Origin: CAVTQZ01 sp963737015
GTDB lineage: Bacteria; Actinomycetota; Acidimicrobiia; Acidimicrobiales; UBA8190
Reading direction: 5' to 3'
Assembly (NCBI GenBank): GCA_963737015.1
Contig: CAVTQZ010000001.1
Coordinates: 1,922,001 to 1,986,000 of the forward strand
Length of the DNA: 64,000 nucleotides
Of this stretch, positions 51,623 through 60,998 are shown one piece after another; positions within the stretch are counted from its first letter, which is position 1; the number at the start of each line of letters is the position of its first letter. The position numbers were made by a program, and so were the translations under genes. Below the pieces are notes generated by a model. The model saw only the letters and a list, made by a program, of their open reading frames with translations. It was not told the DNA's origin and ran no database searches.

Positions 51623-52773
51623 AGCGTGCTCCGTTCGTCCAGGCCCTCTACATCGATCGCGAATCGCCTAACCATCGCGTCAACGTAGAACGAGGCGAGC
51701 AGATTCCCGTCCTCGTCGTGGACGGTGCATTCAGAATGGGTCATCCCGCGGCCGGCGAACGTCGATCTGTGGTGGTAAAGCATCCAACGATCGGCTCGTA
51801 CATCAGCATGAAATGAAATGTAGATCGCGTTGATTGCGGTGGAGAGGCCGCGGTGGGCTTCTGCCTGGCCGATTCCTTGATGAGGTCTCAATGCGGCGGC
51901 GATCGACATGTGGCCGGTGAACTGAGCAAGCAAACCTGCGTGGACACAGGGTTCCCCCGGCACTTCGCGGAACCTCACCCAGGCGTCGATCACCGCCTGA
52001 CCCGCAGCGGCATCGGGATCGTCGGTGTAGGCACCTTCTGCCACGCGGACGTCTCGCCCTGTCACCGACATGTCGTAGGGATCGCATGAGTAGGGATTCG
52101 GCACATCGGGCGGATCTGCGGAATGAAGAACGACGTCCTGAGCTGTTTCGTCCATGAGCAAGGTGCCCACCGCCCGGCAGCGATCGTCCTGATTTACACG
52201 GACGGACAACACCGTGAAGCTGCGCCCCGCACTCACCTCCTCCAGCTCGAAGGCAAGTGGCTTTTCCGGATCGGCCGGACGCGCGAACACCATGTGCGCG
52301 GAGACGACACGCCTTCTGCCGGTGTGACGACACGACGCAACGATCGCTTGAGCCAGCATCTGACTGCCCTCGACGACGTGGCGCCGGAGATCCGCCCGCG
52401 CTCCACCCCCGTAGCTGCGCTCCCCCATTCGTTGCACGTCGAGGAGCTCGATCAGGTCTGCCGCGTCGCCCCACGTCGGAAATCGCTTGATCGTGACGTC
52501 CCGCTCAGCGTCCGCGCCTGCGCGGTCGACCAGCTCGACCCGCACGCGATCGTGATCGAAAGCCTTCATCCCGTCGAGCTCGTGGCCCGGCTCGGGCTCC
52601 ACGAGGATGTCTCGGTCCGCTTCGCCGATCAGATCGAGGTGGATGTCCGAAACTGGGAAAAAGAGCAGCGGCTCCGCGCCGGGTAATTCGACACGCAGTG
52701 TCCGGGTCGAATCAGCCACCAGTTGCCCGTGCCACCACGCCCTGGCCTGATACGGACAACCAGCAGTCACCAC
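51619..52773 (-). CDS. DUF427-TesB fusion acyl-CoA thioesterase
   Basis: 384 residues. Residues 8-95 match the first half of DUF427 (HGQLVADSTRTLRVE, LFFPVSDIHLDLI) and resemble the corresponding segment of the next gene. Residues 105-375 are a TesB-type double hot-dog (GGGARADLRRHVVEGSQML, VVSAHMVFARPADP, then MLYHHRSTFAGRGMTHSECT and LLASFYVDAMVRRF), expected to hydrolyse acyl-CoA. The GTG start is assumed. The fusion of these two folds is unusual. Confidence 0.82.
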   Translation of the reverse strand: MVTAGCPYQARAWWHGQLVADSTRTLRVELPGAEPLLFFPVSDIHLDLIGEADRDILVEPEPGHELDGMKAFDHDRVRVELVDRAGADAERDVTIKRFPTWGDAADLIELLDVQRMGERSYGGGARADLRRHVVEGSQMLAQAIVASCRHTGRRRVVSAHMVFARPADPEKPLAFELEEVSAGRSFTVLSVRVNQDDRCRAVGTLLMDETAQDVVLHSADPPDVPNPYSCDPYDMSVTGRDVRVAEGAYTDDPDAAAGQAVIDAWVRFREVPGEPCVHAGLLAQFTGHMSIAAALRPHQGIGQAEAHRGLSTAINAIYISFHADVRADRWMLYHHRSTFAGRGMTHSECTVHDEDGNLLASFYVDAMVRRFAIDVEGLDERSTL

Positions 52774-52833
52774 TGCCCGTTGGACGCTAACCGAGACACC
52801 ATCCCCCTGCGGCCCGAGCTTTGGGGCCAGGAC

Positions 52834-53604
52834 CTACTTGGGCGGGAAGCGCAGAGCGCCGTCGAGACGAATGTTCTCCCCGTTCACGTACGGGTTTTCG
52901 GCGATCGATTTCACCATGAGCGCGAATTCCTCTGGACGTCCCATCCGCTTCGGGAAGACGATGTTCTTCACGACCTCTTCTTGCACCTCTTGACGGACTC
53001 CCAGCATCGCTGGTGTGCCCATGGTGCCTGGCGCGATCGCGCACACGCGGATGCCGAGCGGTGCAAGGTCTCGTGCCATCGGGAGCGTCATACCCAAGAT
53101 GGCGGCCTTGGCGGCGCTGTAGGCAACCTGCCCGATCTGACCCTCATAGCCTGCGATGGATGCGGTGTTCACCACTACCCCGCGCTGGCCGTCTTCGTCG
53201 GGATCGTTCTTCGCCATGGCCGCCGCACAAAGACGCGAGGCATTGAACGTGGCCACGGCGTTCATCTCGACTGTCGTGGCGAATGACCGTTTGTCGTGAG
53301 GCGTGCCGTCACGTCCGACCGTGCGACCGCCACCGACTCCGCCCCCCGCCACGTTGACTAGAAGGAACAGGGTGCCGAGCGAAGACGCGCCTTCGATGGC
53401 TGCCGCTACGTCGTCGTCGTCAGCTGCGTCGCCCCCCACAGCAAGGGCAGAGTCGCCGAGTTCCTTGGCGAGTGCCGAAGCGCGCTCCGCGTCCCGGTCG
53501 AAGACGCAGACACGCATCTCCGAGTCGACGAGCAGGCGCACCGTGGCAGAGCCGAGTCCGCCGGCTCCGCCGGTGACGATCGCCGACCGACCCTGCAGGC
53601 TCAC
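52834..53604 (-). CDS. SDR-family 3-hydroxyacyl-CoA dehydrogenase-like (HSD17B10 type)
   Basis: 256 residues: TGGAGGLG, VNVAGGG in the NNAG place, NTASIAGYEGQ with catalytic Ser, and AYSAAKAA with Tyr/Lys, followed by PGTMGTPAM. This layout is that of type II 3-hydroxyacyl-CoA dehydrogenases (HSD17B10, Mycobacterium homologues), which oxidise 3-hydroxyacyl-CoA with NAD. It is divergent from the P450 operon across the second palindrome at 53683. Confidence 0.88.
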   Translation of the reverse strand: MSLQGRSAIVTGGAGGLGSATVRLLVDSEMRVCVFDRDAERASALAKELGDSALAVGGDAADDDDVAAAIEGASSLGTLFLLVNVAGGGVGGGRTVGRDGTPHDKRSFATTVEMNAVATFNASRLCAAAMAKNDPDEDGQRGVVVNTASIAGYEGQIGQVAYSAAKAAILGMTLPMARDLAPLGIRVCAIAPGTMGTPAMLGVRQEVQEEVVKNIVFPKRMGRPEEFALMVKSIAENPYVNGENIRLDGALRFPPK

Positions 53605-53682
53605 AGCGATTCGGGACGGGTCGATAGGGCCCAGCCCGCCGCGCGAAGTACCAGTTCACGGTGCATGCGAGACCGTACCTAT

Positions 53683-53714
53683 ATTTTGATCACGACGTCA
53701 ATATCAGGTATTGT
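53683..53714. promoter_or_regulatory. Second operator type, site 1, on a divergent promoter region
   Basis: ATTTTGA (53683-53689), eight bases, TCAATAT (53698-53704): half-sites inverted, 6 of 7 pairs. A plus-strand promoter TTGATC (53686-53691)-N17-TATTGT (53709-53714) overlaps it and would serve the P450 operon with a leader of about 130 bases. On the minus strand TTGACG lies within the same element, pointing to the SDR. The site shares ATTTTGA-N8-TCAATAT and CGACGTCAATATCAG with 63046-63069. Confidence 0.6.
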
Positions 53715-53849
53715 CGTATCCAGTCGACCGGCGCAAGGGGCTCGAGGGGGGACGAACAAGGTGGACCAGACACCTACGCTCGCGGAGGCCGGCGGCGCCG
53801 GGTCTCGAGCGCCTGAGGCCGGAGGGCCGAGAGGGAGGTTGCCCGGACA

Positions 53850-55067
53850 GTGACCGTCACCCACCCGAGCGAGGTCTATTACGACCCCTACGACTTCGAG
53901 ATCGACGCCGATCCGTACCCGGTGTGGAAGCGCCTCCGCGACGAGGCACCCCTCTACTACAACGAGAAGTACGACTTCTATGCGTTGAGCCGCTTCGACG
54001 ACGTAGAGAAGGGACTTCTCGACTGGGAGTCGTACAGGTCCGGTAAGGGCTCGGTCCTCGAGATAATCAAGGCGAGCCTCGACAGACCCCTGACCTCGAG
54101 CCTCTTCCCGGGCATGATCCTTTTCGAGGATCCACCGATCCACAATCTCCACAGGGCACTTCTGTCGCGGGTCTTCACCCCTTCGAAGATGAACGCGATC
54201 GAACCGAAGGTGCGCGAGTTCTGCGCAAGGGCCCTTGACCCGCTCGTCGGATCGGGCCGCTTCGACTTCATCCACGACCTCGGCGCGCAGATGCCGATGC
54301 GCACGATCGGCTACCTCCTTGGGGTCCCCGAAGAAGAGCAAGAGGCGATCCGCGACCGCATCGACGCCGGTCTGCGTCTCGAAGAGGGCAAGGAGAACGA
54401 CCTTGCAACGACGCTTGCTGCACAACACGCCATCTTCGAGGAGTACATCGAGGCGAGGACGAAGAATCCCTCCGACGACGTGATGACGCAACTTCTAACG
54501 GCGGAATTCGAGGACGAAACAGGGACGGTCCGTCAGCTCACCCGCGAGGAGATACTCACTTACATAGACCTCCTCGCCGGTGCCGGAAACGAGACCACGA
54601 CAAGACTTATCGGGTGGACCGGCAAGCTCCTCGCCGAGCACCCGGACCAGCGTCGGGAGTTGGCGGCCGACCGCTCTCTCATACCGAACGCCATTGAAGA
54701 GATCCTTCGGTACGAAGCGCCGTCTCCCGTTCAGTCTCGATATATCGCCAGAGACGTCGAGCACTACGGCCGAAGGGTTCCCGAAGGGAGCGTCCTCGTC
54801 CTTCTGAACGGATCTGCGAACCGCGATGAACGGCGCTTCGAGGATCCGGACCTATTCGACATCCACCGCGAAATCGGCCGGCACCTGAGCTTCGGCTACG
54901 GCCTTCACCTCTGCCTCGGCGCGGCGCTCGCACGTCTCGAGGGTCGCGTTGCTCTCGATGAAGTACTCAAGCGTTTCCCCGAGTGGGAGGTCGACTGGGA
55001 GCACGCCGTGCAGGCACGCACGTCCACCGTGCGTGGCTGGGAGACGTTGCCGGTCTTCATCCCCTGA
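53850..55067 (+). CDS. Cytochrome P450 (paralogue 1)
   Basis: 405-residue soluble bacterial P450. I-helix LLAGAGNETTTR (Ala-Gly-x-x-Thr type), K-helix EEILR, and the heme-binding FGYGLHLCLGAALAR with the proximal Cys. It should hydroxylate a hydrophobic substrate using ferredoxin; no ferredoxin gene is adjacent. The GTG start is nine bases after GAGGG. It resembles the second P450 (59756-60949) over its full length. It heads a probable operon with an amidohydrolase, a thioesterase and two acyl-CoA dehydrogenases. Confidence 0.9.
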   Translation: MTVTHPSEVYYDPYDFEIDADPYPVWKRLRDEAPLYYNEKYDFYALSRFDDVEKGLLDWESYRSGKGSVLEIIKASLDRPLTSSLFPGMILFEDPPIHNLHRALLSRVFTPSKMNAIEPKVREFCARALDPLVGSGRFDFIHDLGAQMPMRTIGYLLGVPEEEQEAIRDRIDAGLRLEEGKENDLATTLAAQHAIFEEYIEARTKNPSDDVMTQLLTAEFEDETGTVRQLTREEILTYIDLLAGAGNETTTRLIGWTGKLLAEHPDQRRELAADRSLIPNAIEEILRYEAPSPVQSRYIARDVEHYGRRVPEGSVLVLLNGSANRDERRFEDPDLFDIHREIGRHLSFGYGLHLCLGAALARLEGRVALDEVLKRFPEWEVDWEHAVQARTSTVRGWETLPVFIP

Positions 55068-55087
55068 CTTCAGACCTAGGAGCGCAC

Positions 55088-56353
55088 ATGAACAAGGACG
55101 ACATGATCCTCGTCAGCATCGACGACCATGTCATAGAGCCGCCTGACATGTACAAGAACCACGTGCCGGCGAAGTGGCAGGACGATGTGCCCAGGGTGGT
55201 TCGAAACGACCAGGGCATCGATGAATGGGTCTTCCAGGGCCAGAGCACCTCCACACGCTTCGGCCTGTCCGCCACCGTCGGATGGCCTTCGGACGAATGG
55301 GGGCTCGACCCGGGGACGTTCTCCGAGCTGCGACCGGGATGCTTCGACGTACACCAGCGTGTGCGGGACATGAATGCCAACGGCGTTCTCGCATCGATGT
55401 GCTTCCCCACCATGGCGGGATTCAACGCGCGCACCTTCAACGAGTCGCGCGACAAGGAGATGGCACTCGTCATGCTCCGCGCGTACAACGACTGGCACAT
55501 CGACGAATGGTGCGGCGCCTACCCGGGCCGCTTCATCCCCCTCGGCATCGTCCCGATGTGGGATATCGACGAGGCTGTCAAAGAGGTCCACCGCATCGCG
55601 AAGAAGGGGTGCCGGTCGGTCAGCTTCCTCGAGACGCCGCACGTCCAGGGCTTTCCGAGCTTCCTGTCCGGACACTGGGATCCGATGTTCGGAGCACTCT
55701 GCGACGAGCAGATGGTGCTATCTCTGCATATCGGAGCCGGCTTCGAGGTCATAAGGCGACCGCCCGAAGCGCCCATAGACCACCTCATGGTGCTCGCTTG
55801 TCAGATCAGCGCGATCACGGCGCAGGATCTCCTCTTCGGCCCCACGCTTCGACGTTTCCCTGACCTGAAGGTCGCCCTGTCCGAGGGTGGTATCGGGTGG
55901 ATCCCCTTTTACCTAGACCGCATAGACCGTCACTTCCAGAACCAGGCCTGGCTGCACAGCGACTTTGGCGGCAAGCTTCCGTCCGAGGTGTTCCGTGAGC
56001 ACTTCCTGGCGTGCTACATCACCGACCCTTCCGGGCTTCTTCTCCGCGAGCGAATCGGAACCGACATCATCGCTTGGGAATGCGATTATCCCCACACCGA
56101 TACCACCTGGCCCGAGTCCCCCGAGCTCGCGATCAGCGAGTTCGAAGAGGCCCGTTGCGCCGACTCCGAGATCCATGAGATCACGTGGGAGAACGCCACG
56201 CGTCTTTTCGGCTGGGATCCCTTCGTCCAGATACCGAAGGAGACAGCGACAGTCGGGGCTCTCCGGGCGCTCGCGGCGGACGTGGACGTGACCCGGATGC
56301 CGAAGGCTGAGTGGCGCAAGCGCAACGAGGCCGCTGGGATCGGCACCTTCTGA
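55088..56353 (+). CDS. Amidohydrolase_2-family metal-dependent hydrolase (paralogue 1)
   Basis: 421-residue TIM-barrel protein of the ACMSD/decarboxylase-like amidohydrolase_2 family. Metal ligands are DDH in SIDDHVIEP, His in LSLHIGAG and the Asp in WECDYPHTD. Family members decarboxylate or hydrolyse; the true reaction is unknown. CTAGGAG precedes the ATG. It is 20 bases after the P450 and probably acts on the P450 product or a later intermediate. A second family member lies at 61837-63027. Confidence 0.88.
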   Translation: MNKDDMILVSIDDHVIEPPDMYKNHVPAKWQDDVPRVVRNDQGIDEWVFQGQSTSTRFGLSATVGWPSDEWGLDPGTFSELRPGCFDVHQRVRDMNANGVLASMCFPTMAGFNARTFNESRDKEMALVMLRAYNDWHIDEWCGAYPGRFIPLGIVPMWDIDEAVKEVHRIAKKGCRSVSFLETPHVQGFPSFLSGHWDPMFGALCDEQMVLSLHIGAGFEVIRRPPEAPIDHLMVLACQISAITAQDLLFGPTLRRFPDLKVALSEGGIGWIPFYLDRIDRHFQNQAWLHSDFGGKLPSEVFREHFLACYITDPSGLLLRERIGTDIIAWECDYPHTDTTWPESPELAISEFEEARCADSEIHEITWENATRLFGWDPFVQIPKETATVGALRALAADVDVTRMPKAEWRKRNEAAGIGTF

Positions 56354-56408
56354 ATCGGTTACTCGTCAGGCAAGGTAAGCGGATGAAACGGCAGGAGGCG
56401 GAGACCTG

Positions 56409-57257
56409 ATGGCCAAGGTGCCAGATGTCTTGCACCTGACAGAGAAAGAACCTGGCCGGTATGTGGCACCCAATCCCGAGGTCGACCCCGAGGGTAGGGA
56501 TGTCGTGTTCAGCGGTCAGATCCTCGCCCAGATGATCGCGGCTGCAGCTCAGGCCGTCGGCGAGGACAAAGAGACGAAATCGGTGCACGCGATCTTTGCC
56601 CGCGCGGGTACGTATAGTGCCGGGCCCCTCGACCTCTCCGTGGATCCGATGCACAGCGGACGCGCCTGGGCGAGCTGCACTGTGAGCGCAGAACAGGGAG
56701 ACCGCCTCATCTCGCGTGGCCTCGTGCTCTCCAATGCCGTCGAGCCCGACCTCATCCGCCACGCTCCGGCAATGCCCGACGTCCCAGGTCCCGACGAAGC
56801 CAACCCCGGCCCTCCGGGATCCCTGTTCCCCGGGGCCGAAATCCGGTTCGTGGAGCGCCCAGAGGCGGCCGAGGACGGAAGCTCACCGGTCGTCTACCAG
56901 TGGGTCCGAAACGCCGTTTCCACCGACTCGGTCACCGTGAACCAGGCGATCCTCGCGTGGTGCCAGCCTGGGTCCATCATCGGGGCCGCCATGCGTCCGC
57001 ATTCGGACGTCGTGAGCGTGAGCGACGCGCACCGGTCGATCTCGAGTGGCGTGATCTCCCACACCACGCACTTTCACGACCACGCCGATGTCGGTGACTG
57101 GTTGCTCTTCGTCCACGAAGGTACGTACGCGGGCAACGGGCGCGTCTTCGGGCATGGAGCGGTTTTCGACAGGGACGGTCTTCTGGTCTCGACCTTCGCT
57201 CAGGACGGCATGGCCCGCCGTGCCGCGGGAGGGCTCGATCAGAAGTCGGCCTTGTGA
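56409..57257 (+). CDS. Acyl-CoA thioesterase II (TesB-like)
   Basis: 282-residue double hot-dog thioesterase. VVFSGQILAQMIAAAAQAV, KSVHAIFARAGTY and, in the second domain, NQAILAWCQP, SISSGVISHTTHFHDH and GRVFGHGAVFDRDGLLVSTFAQDGM give the usual TesB order. A GGAGG site lies about 12 bases before the ATG. It may release CoA from dead-end intermediates. Same strand as the P450 operon. Confidence 0.85.
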   Translation: MAKVPDVLHLTEKEPGRYVAPNPEVDPEGRDVVFSGQILAQMIAAAAQAVGEDKETKSVHAIFARAGTYSAGPLDLSVDPMHSGRAWASCTVSAEQGDRLISRGLVLSNAVEPDLIRHAPAMPDVPGPDEANPGPPGSLFPGAEIRFVERPEAAEDGSSPVVYQWVRNAVSTDSVTVNQAILAWCQPGSIIGAAMRPHSDVVSVSDAHRSISSGVISHTTHFHDHADVGDWLLFVHEGTYAGNGRVFGHGAVFDRDGLLVSTFAQDGMARRAAGGLDQKSAL

Positions 57258-57296
57258 GCCGGTGCCTTTCGGCGCCGTTATGAGAGAGACCCTCCG

Positions 57297-58436
57297 ATGC
57301 TCCTCGAGCTGAGCGACAATCAGGAGTTCCTGCGCGAGACGACCGCCAGGTTCCTCCACGACCAGGTTCCGGTCACCGAGATCAAAAAGCTCCGCCACGA
57401 TCCGGCGGGCTTCGAACCCGCGTACTGGCGACGTGGTGCGGAGCTCGGCTGGACCTCCCTCCTGGTGAGCGACGAGCACGGCGGAGGGAGCGTCAGCGGA
57501 CGCGGGGTCGTCGACCTGAGCCTCATCGCCTACGAATTCGGCCGCCGTGCGGCACCCGGCCCCCTCGTGGCGAGCAACGTCGTCGCCTTTGCACTGTCGA
57601 GCGCAGGACACACGCCTCATCCAGCGGTCCTCGCCGACCTCCTCTCCGGCGAGCAGGTCGCAACGTGGTGCTATTCGGAACCCAGGCCGAACGACGGTCT
57701 TCGCACTGTGACCTTGGAGATCCGTCCCGAGGGGGACGAGCTCGTCCTGAACGGCATAAAACGGCCGGTCGAGTTCGCCGAGCAGTCGTCGCAACTCCTG
57801 GTCACGGGCCGCAACAGCGAAGGCCTCACCCAGGTGCTCGTACCGTCTCGCACCCCGGGGGTCACCTTCGAACCCCTGCAGACCGTCGACCTCACTCGTC
57901 GCTTTGCAACGGTGGTCTTCGACGACGTGAGAGTGCCACACGACTCGGTCGTGGGAAGGATCGGTCAAGCGGATGCCGACACCGAGCGTCAGCTGCAGCT
58001 GTACCTCGTCATGCAGAACGCGGAGTCGGTAGGAGCCATGCAGAGCGCATTCGACATGACCGTCGAATGGGCGTTCGACAGGTACTCATTCGGAAGACCG
58101 CTCGCGTCCTACCAGGCACTCAAGCATCGATTCGCCGACATGAAGACCTGGCTCGAGGCGGCCCATGCGATCAGTGACACCGCGACGGAAGCGGTGCAGG
58201 ACCGGTCCCCGCAGGCGACCGAGTTGGTCGCGGCCGCAAAGGCCTTCATCGGGGAGTACGGGACAGAGCTTGTCCAGGACTGCGTCCAAGTACATGGGGG
58301 CATCGGAGTGACGTTCGAGCACGACCTGCATCTCTACGTGCGCAGAGTGATCGTCAACCGTGTCCTCTACGGCACGCCGGCCGAGCACCGCGACCAGCTC
58401 GGACGAGAACTTCTGCGGCGAGGGGACGCTGCATGA
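57297..58436 (+). CDS. Acyl-CoA dehydrogenase, first of a pair
   Basis: 379 residues with the fold and the DRYSFGRPLASYQALKHR segment of the family, but the C-terminal catalytic-loop region (YGTPAEHRDQLG) has no Glu in the usual place. It has no GGS/GSD active-site loop either. Such subunits are usual as the non-catalytic or helper half of the heterotetrameric ChsE-type dehydrogenases in steroid side-chain degradation. The stop overlaps the next ATG by four bases, which supports a paired complex. Confidence 0.86.
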   Translation: MLLELSDNQEFLRETTARFLHDQVPVTEIKKLRHDPAGFEPAYWRRGAELGWTSLLVSDEHGGGSVSGRGVVDLSLIAYEFGRRAAPGPLVASNVVAFALSSAGHTPHPAVLADLLSGEQVATWCYSEPRPNDGLRTVTLEIRPEGDELVLNGIKRPVEFAEQSSQLLVTGRNSEGLTQVLVPSRTPGVTFEPLQTVDLTRRFATVVFDDVRVPHDSVVGRIGQADADTERQLQLYLVMQNAESVGAMQSAFDMTVEWAFDRYSFGRPLASYQALKHRFADMKTWLEAAHAISDTATEAVQDRSPQATELVAAAKAFIGEYGTELVQDCVQVHGGIGVTFEHDLHLYVRRVIVNRVLYGTPAEHRDQLGRELLRRGDAA

Positions 58437-59710
58437 CAGCGACGGCGCACGATGGTCCGGCAGAAGACCTCAAGACGTTTCGGACCCGGGCGCGGGACTG
58501 GATCCGCCAGAACCTGCGACGGTTGGAGTCATGGGAGCTGGCCGGACATTCGGTGAGCGTCCTGAGCGAAGAAGCCGAGCTCGCCGCCGTCACAAACGAC
58601 CGGGAACTCCAGCGCAGGTTCTTCGATGCTGGCCTCGCGGGCATCTGCGTGCCCCGCGAATACGGCGGGCGGGATCTGACGATCGCCCACCAGCGAGCGC
58701 TGAACGAGGAGCTCGGAGGTTACGAGTACCCCTTACGCGTCCAGGCCCCGACCATCTCCCCTTGTCTCGCCGTCATCTTGGAGTTCGGCACAGAGGAGCA
58801 GAAGCGTCGACACATCCCCGCCATCCTCAAAGGTGAGGAGCTGTGGATGCAATTTCTCTCCGAACCCAGTGGGGGCTCCGACGTCGCCGGGGCACTCACA
58901 ACCGCGGTGCGTGATGGGGACATGTGGGTGTTGAACGGGTCGAAGGTCTGGACGACGGGCGCCTGGTGGTCCGATTGGGCTCTCTGCTTGGCACGGACCA
59001 ACTGGGAGGTGCCCAAGCACCGCGGCCTCACCGTCTTCATGCTTCCGATACACCAGCCGGGCATCGAGGTCCATCAGATCGAGATGCTGAACGGCTCGAA
59101 GGAGTTCTGCCAGGAGTTCCTGACAGACGTTCTCGTTCCCGACTCCGAACGCGTGGGCGACGTCGACGACGGCTGGACAGTGGGCACGAGGTGGATGTTC
59201 CACGAACGAATGCTCTACAACTCCCCGTATGTGACCCAGCCGATCGGAACGGGCCACATCGGCTTCACGGCAGAAGACGTCGTTGCGGTTGCCCGAGCGG
59301 TAGGCCGAACAGCCGACCCCCACGTGCGCGACATGGTGGGTGACGCGCACGTGTGGGACCTCGTCGGATCGGCCCTGGCGCAGCGGATCGCCGAGGGCGT
59401 CAGGTCCGGTCATATGTCGGATCAGGCGTCTGCCGTGGCGCGTCTATTCAAGGCCCTCGTGTCGTTGAAAATGATGACCCTTCGCTTCGAGGTCGCCGGC
59501 CCGGCAGGTGCGGCGTGGACCGAAGTCGACGGCGCCGCAGCGGAGACTGGAAGCGACTTTCTCATGCGCCAGATCGCATGCATCGGAGGAGGCACGACCG
59601 AAATGGCTCGCAACGTCATAAGCGAGCGGATGCTCGGAATGCCACGCGAGCAGGCATTTGACCGCGACGTGCCCTTCCGTGAAGTTCCTCGCAGCCGCAA
59701 CAGGAGCTGA
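58433..59710 (+). CDS. Acyl-CoA dehydrogenase, second of a pair
   Basis: 425 residues. It has the flavin loop LSEPSGGSDVAG, VLNGSKVWTTGAWW, a middle domain with PIHQPGIEVHQI and a C-terminal GGGTTEMARNVISERMLG. It should be the FAD-carrying half of a pair with the preceding gene. Together they would introduce the 2,3 double bond in a bulky acyl-CoA. It is the last plus-strand gene before a convergent P450. Confidence 0.88.
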   Translation: MTATAHDGPAEDLKTFRTRARDWIRQNLRRLESWELAGHSVSVLSEEAELAAVTNDRELQRRFFDAGLAGICVPREYGGRDLTIAHQRALNEELGGYEYPLRVQAPTISPCLAVILEFGTEEQKRRHIPAILKGEELWMQFLSEPSGGSDVAGALTTAVRDGDMWVLNGSKVWTTGAWWSDWALCLARTNWEVPKHRGLTVFMLPIHQPGIEVHQIEMLNGSKEFCQEFLTDVLVPDSERVGDVDDGWTVGTRWMFHERMLYNSPYVTQPIGTGHIGFTAEDVVAVARAVGRTADPHVRDMVGDAHVWDLVGSALAQRIAEGVRSGHMSDQASAVARLFKALVSLKMMTLRFEVAGPAGAAWTEVDGAAAETGSDFLMRQIACIGGGTTEMARNVISERMLGMPREQAFDRDVPFREVPRSRNRS

Positions 59711-59712
59711 AT

Positions 59713-59728
59713 CCCGCCGACATGCGGG
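59713..59728. terminator. Short hairpin between convergent genes
   Basis: CCCGC (59713-59717) and GCGGG (59724-59728) form a five-base stem with a six-base loop, immediately after the acyl-CoA dehydrogenase stop and before the end of the convergent P450. It is a weak candidate terminator without a U-tract. Confidence 0.3.
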
Positions 59729-59755
59729 TGACGGGCGAGGAAGCACCACCTTCCG

Positions 59756-60949
59756 CTACAAAGAGGCGGGCATCGAATCCCACCCACGAACCGTCGAAGT
59801 GGGTGCGCGCCGGGCGTTGTCCAGATCGATCGTCCAATCGGGAAACCTTGTGAGAACTTCGTCGAGGGCGATCCGGCCTTCGAGGCGCGCGAGCGCCGCC
59901 CCGAGGCAGTAGTGGATCCCGCAACCGAACGTCAGGTGCTGCTGACCGAGCTTTCGATGGATGTCGAAATGGTCAGGATCTGGATACCGGCCTTCGTCCC
60001 TGTTGGCTGACCCACTCAGACACAGCATTGCGCTACCGCCAGGCACGGTTTGACCGTGCAACTCGACGTCCCTCGCTACGTAGCGCGCGACATGAGGGGT
60101 GGGCGGTTCGAACCGTAGAAGCTCCTCGATCGTGTTGGGGATGAGGGACCGGTCGGCTACGAGCTCGTGTCTCTGCTCAGGATGTTCTCCCAACACCTTG
60201 CCCATCCAGCCGATCAGGCGATTCGTGGTCTCGTTTCCCGCACCCGACAGGACCGAGACATAGACGAGCAACTCGTCGCGGCTGAGCCTGCGGGTCGTGC
60301 CGTTCTCGTCCTCGAACTCGGCGAACAAGAGCTCCGTCATGATGTCGTCGGCCGGATGCTGAGCGCGCCAATCGATGTATTCGGCGAAGAAGTCGGCCTG
60401 ACCGATGTTGTCCGCCGACACGTCCATCGGCTTGCCGGGGTCGGTGCGCAACGATGCGTCCGCACGGTTGCGCGCCTCCTCTTGTGCCGACTCGGGGACG
60501 CCGAGAAGCATCCCGATCGTCCTCATCGGTAGCTGGGCACCCAGGTCGGCGACGAAGTCGAAGCGCCCCGCTCCGACGATCGGGTCCAGTGCCCTCCTGC
60601 AGAAATCGCGAACCTTTGGTTCGAGCGCACTGACCCGCTTCGGGGTGAACACCCTCGAGAGAAGGCCACGGTGCACGTCGTGCTCAGGCGGATCTTCGAA
60701 GATCACTATGCCCGGCGGCATTTCGATGTTCGCCTTGATGAACTCCAGGACCGACCCACGTGAGGAGCTGTAGGTCTCTCGGTCCATGAGTGAGCGCTGA
60801 ACATCGCGGAACCGGCTAACCGCGAAGAAGTCGTACTCCTCGTTGTAGTAGAGAGGCGCCTCTTGGCGCAGTCGCCGGTAAACCGGGTACGGATCCGCGT
60901 CGACGCTCCGGTCGTAGGGGTCGTAGTACACGTCGGTCTTCGTATTCAT
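59756..60949 (-). CDS. Cytochrome P450 (paralogue 2)
   Basis: 397-residue P450. I-helix LSGAGNETTNR, K-helix EELLR, heme-binding FGCGIHYCLGAALAR. Over its full length it resembles the P450 at 53850-55067. Residue differences are widespread, so an old duplication rather than a recent one. It has its own promoter with palindrome site 4 in the spacer, unlike paralogue 1, which lies behind the other operator. Thus the two P450s are probably under separate control. Confidence 0.9.
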   Translation of the reverse strand: MNTKTDVYYDPYDRSVDADPYPVYRRLRQEAPLYYNEEYDFFAVSRFRDVQRSLMDRETYSSSRGSVLEFIKANIEMPPGIVIFEDPPEHDVHRGLLSRVFTPKRVSALEPKVRDFCRRALDPIVGAGRFDFVADLGAQLPMRTIGMLLGVPESAQEEARNRADASLRTDPGKPMDVSADNIGQADFFAEYIDWRAQHPADDIMTELLFAEFEDENGTTRRLSRDELLVYVSVLSGAGNETTNRLIGWMGKVLGEHPEQRHELVADRSLIPNTIEELLRFEPPTPHVARYVARDVELHGQTVPGGSAMLCLSGSANRDEGRYPDPDHFDIHRKLGQQHLTFGCGIHYCLGAALARLEGRIALDEVLTRFPDWTIDLDNARRAPTSTVRGWDSMPASL

Positions 60950-60998
60950 CGGAGTCCCTCGGTAGACGTCTGTGCCCCCTCCGCATCAAGCGTCCGCC

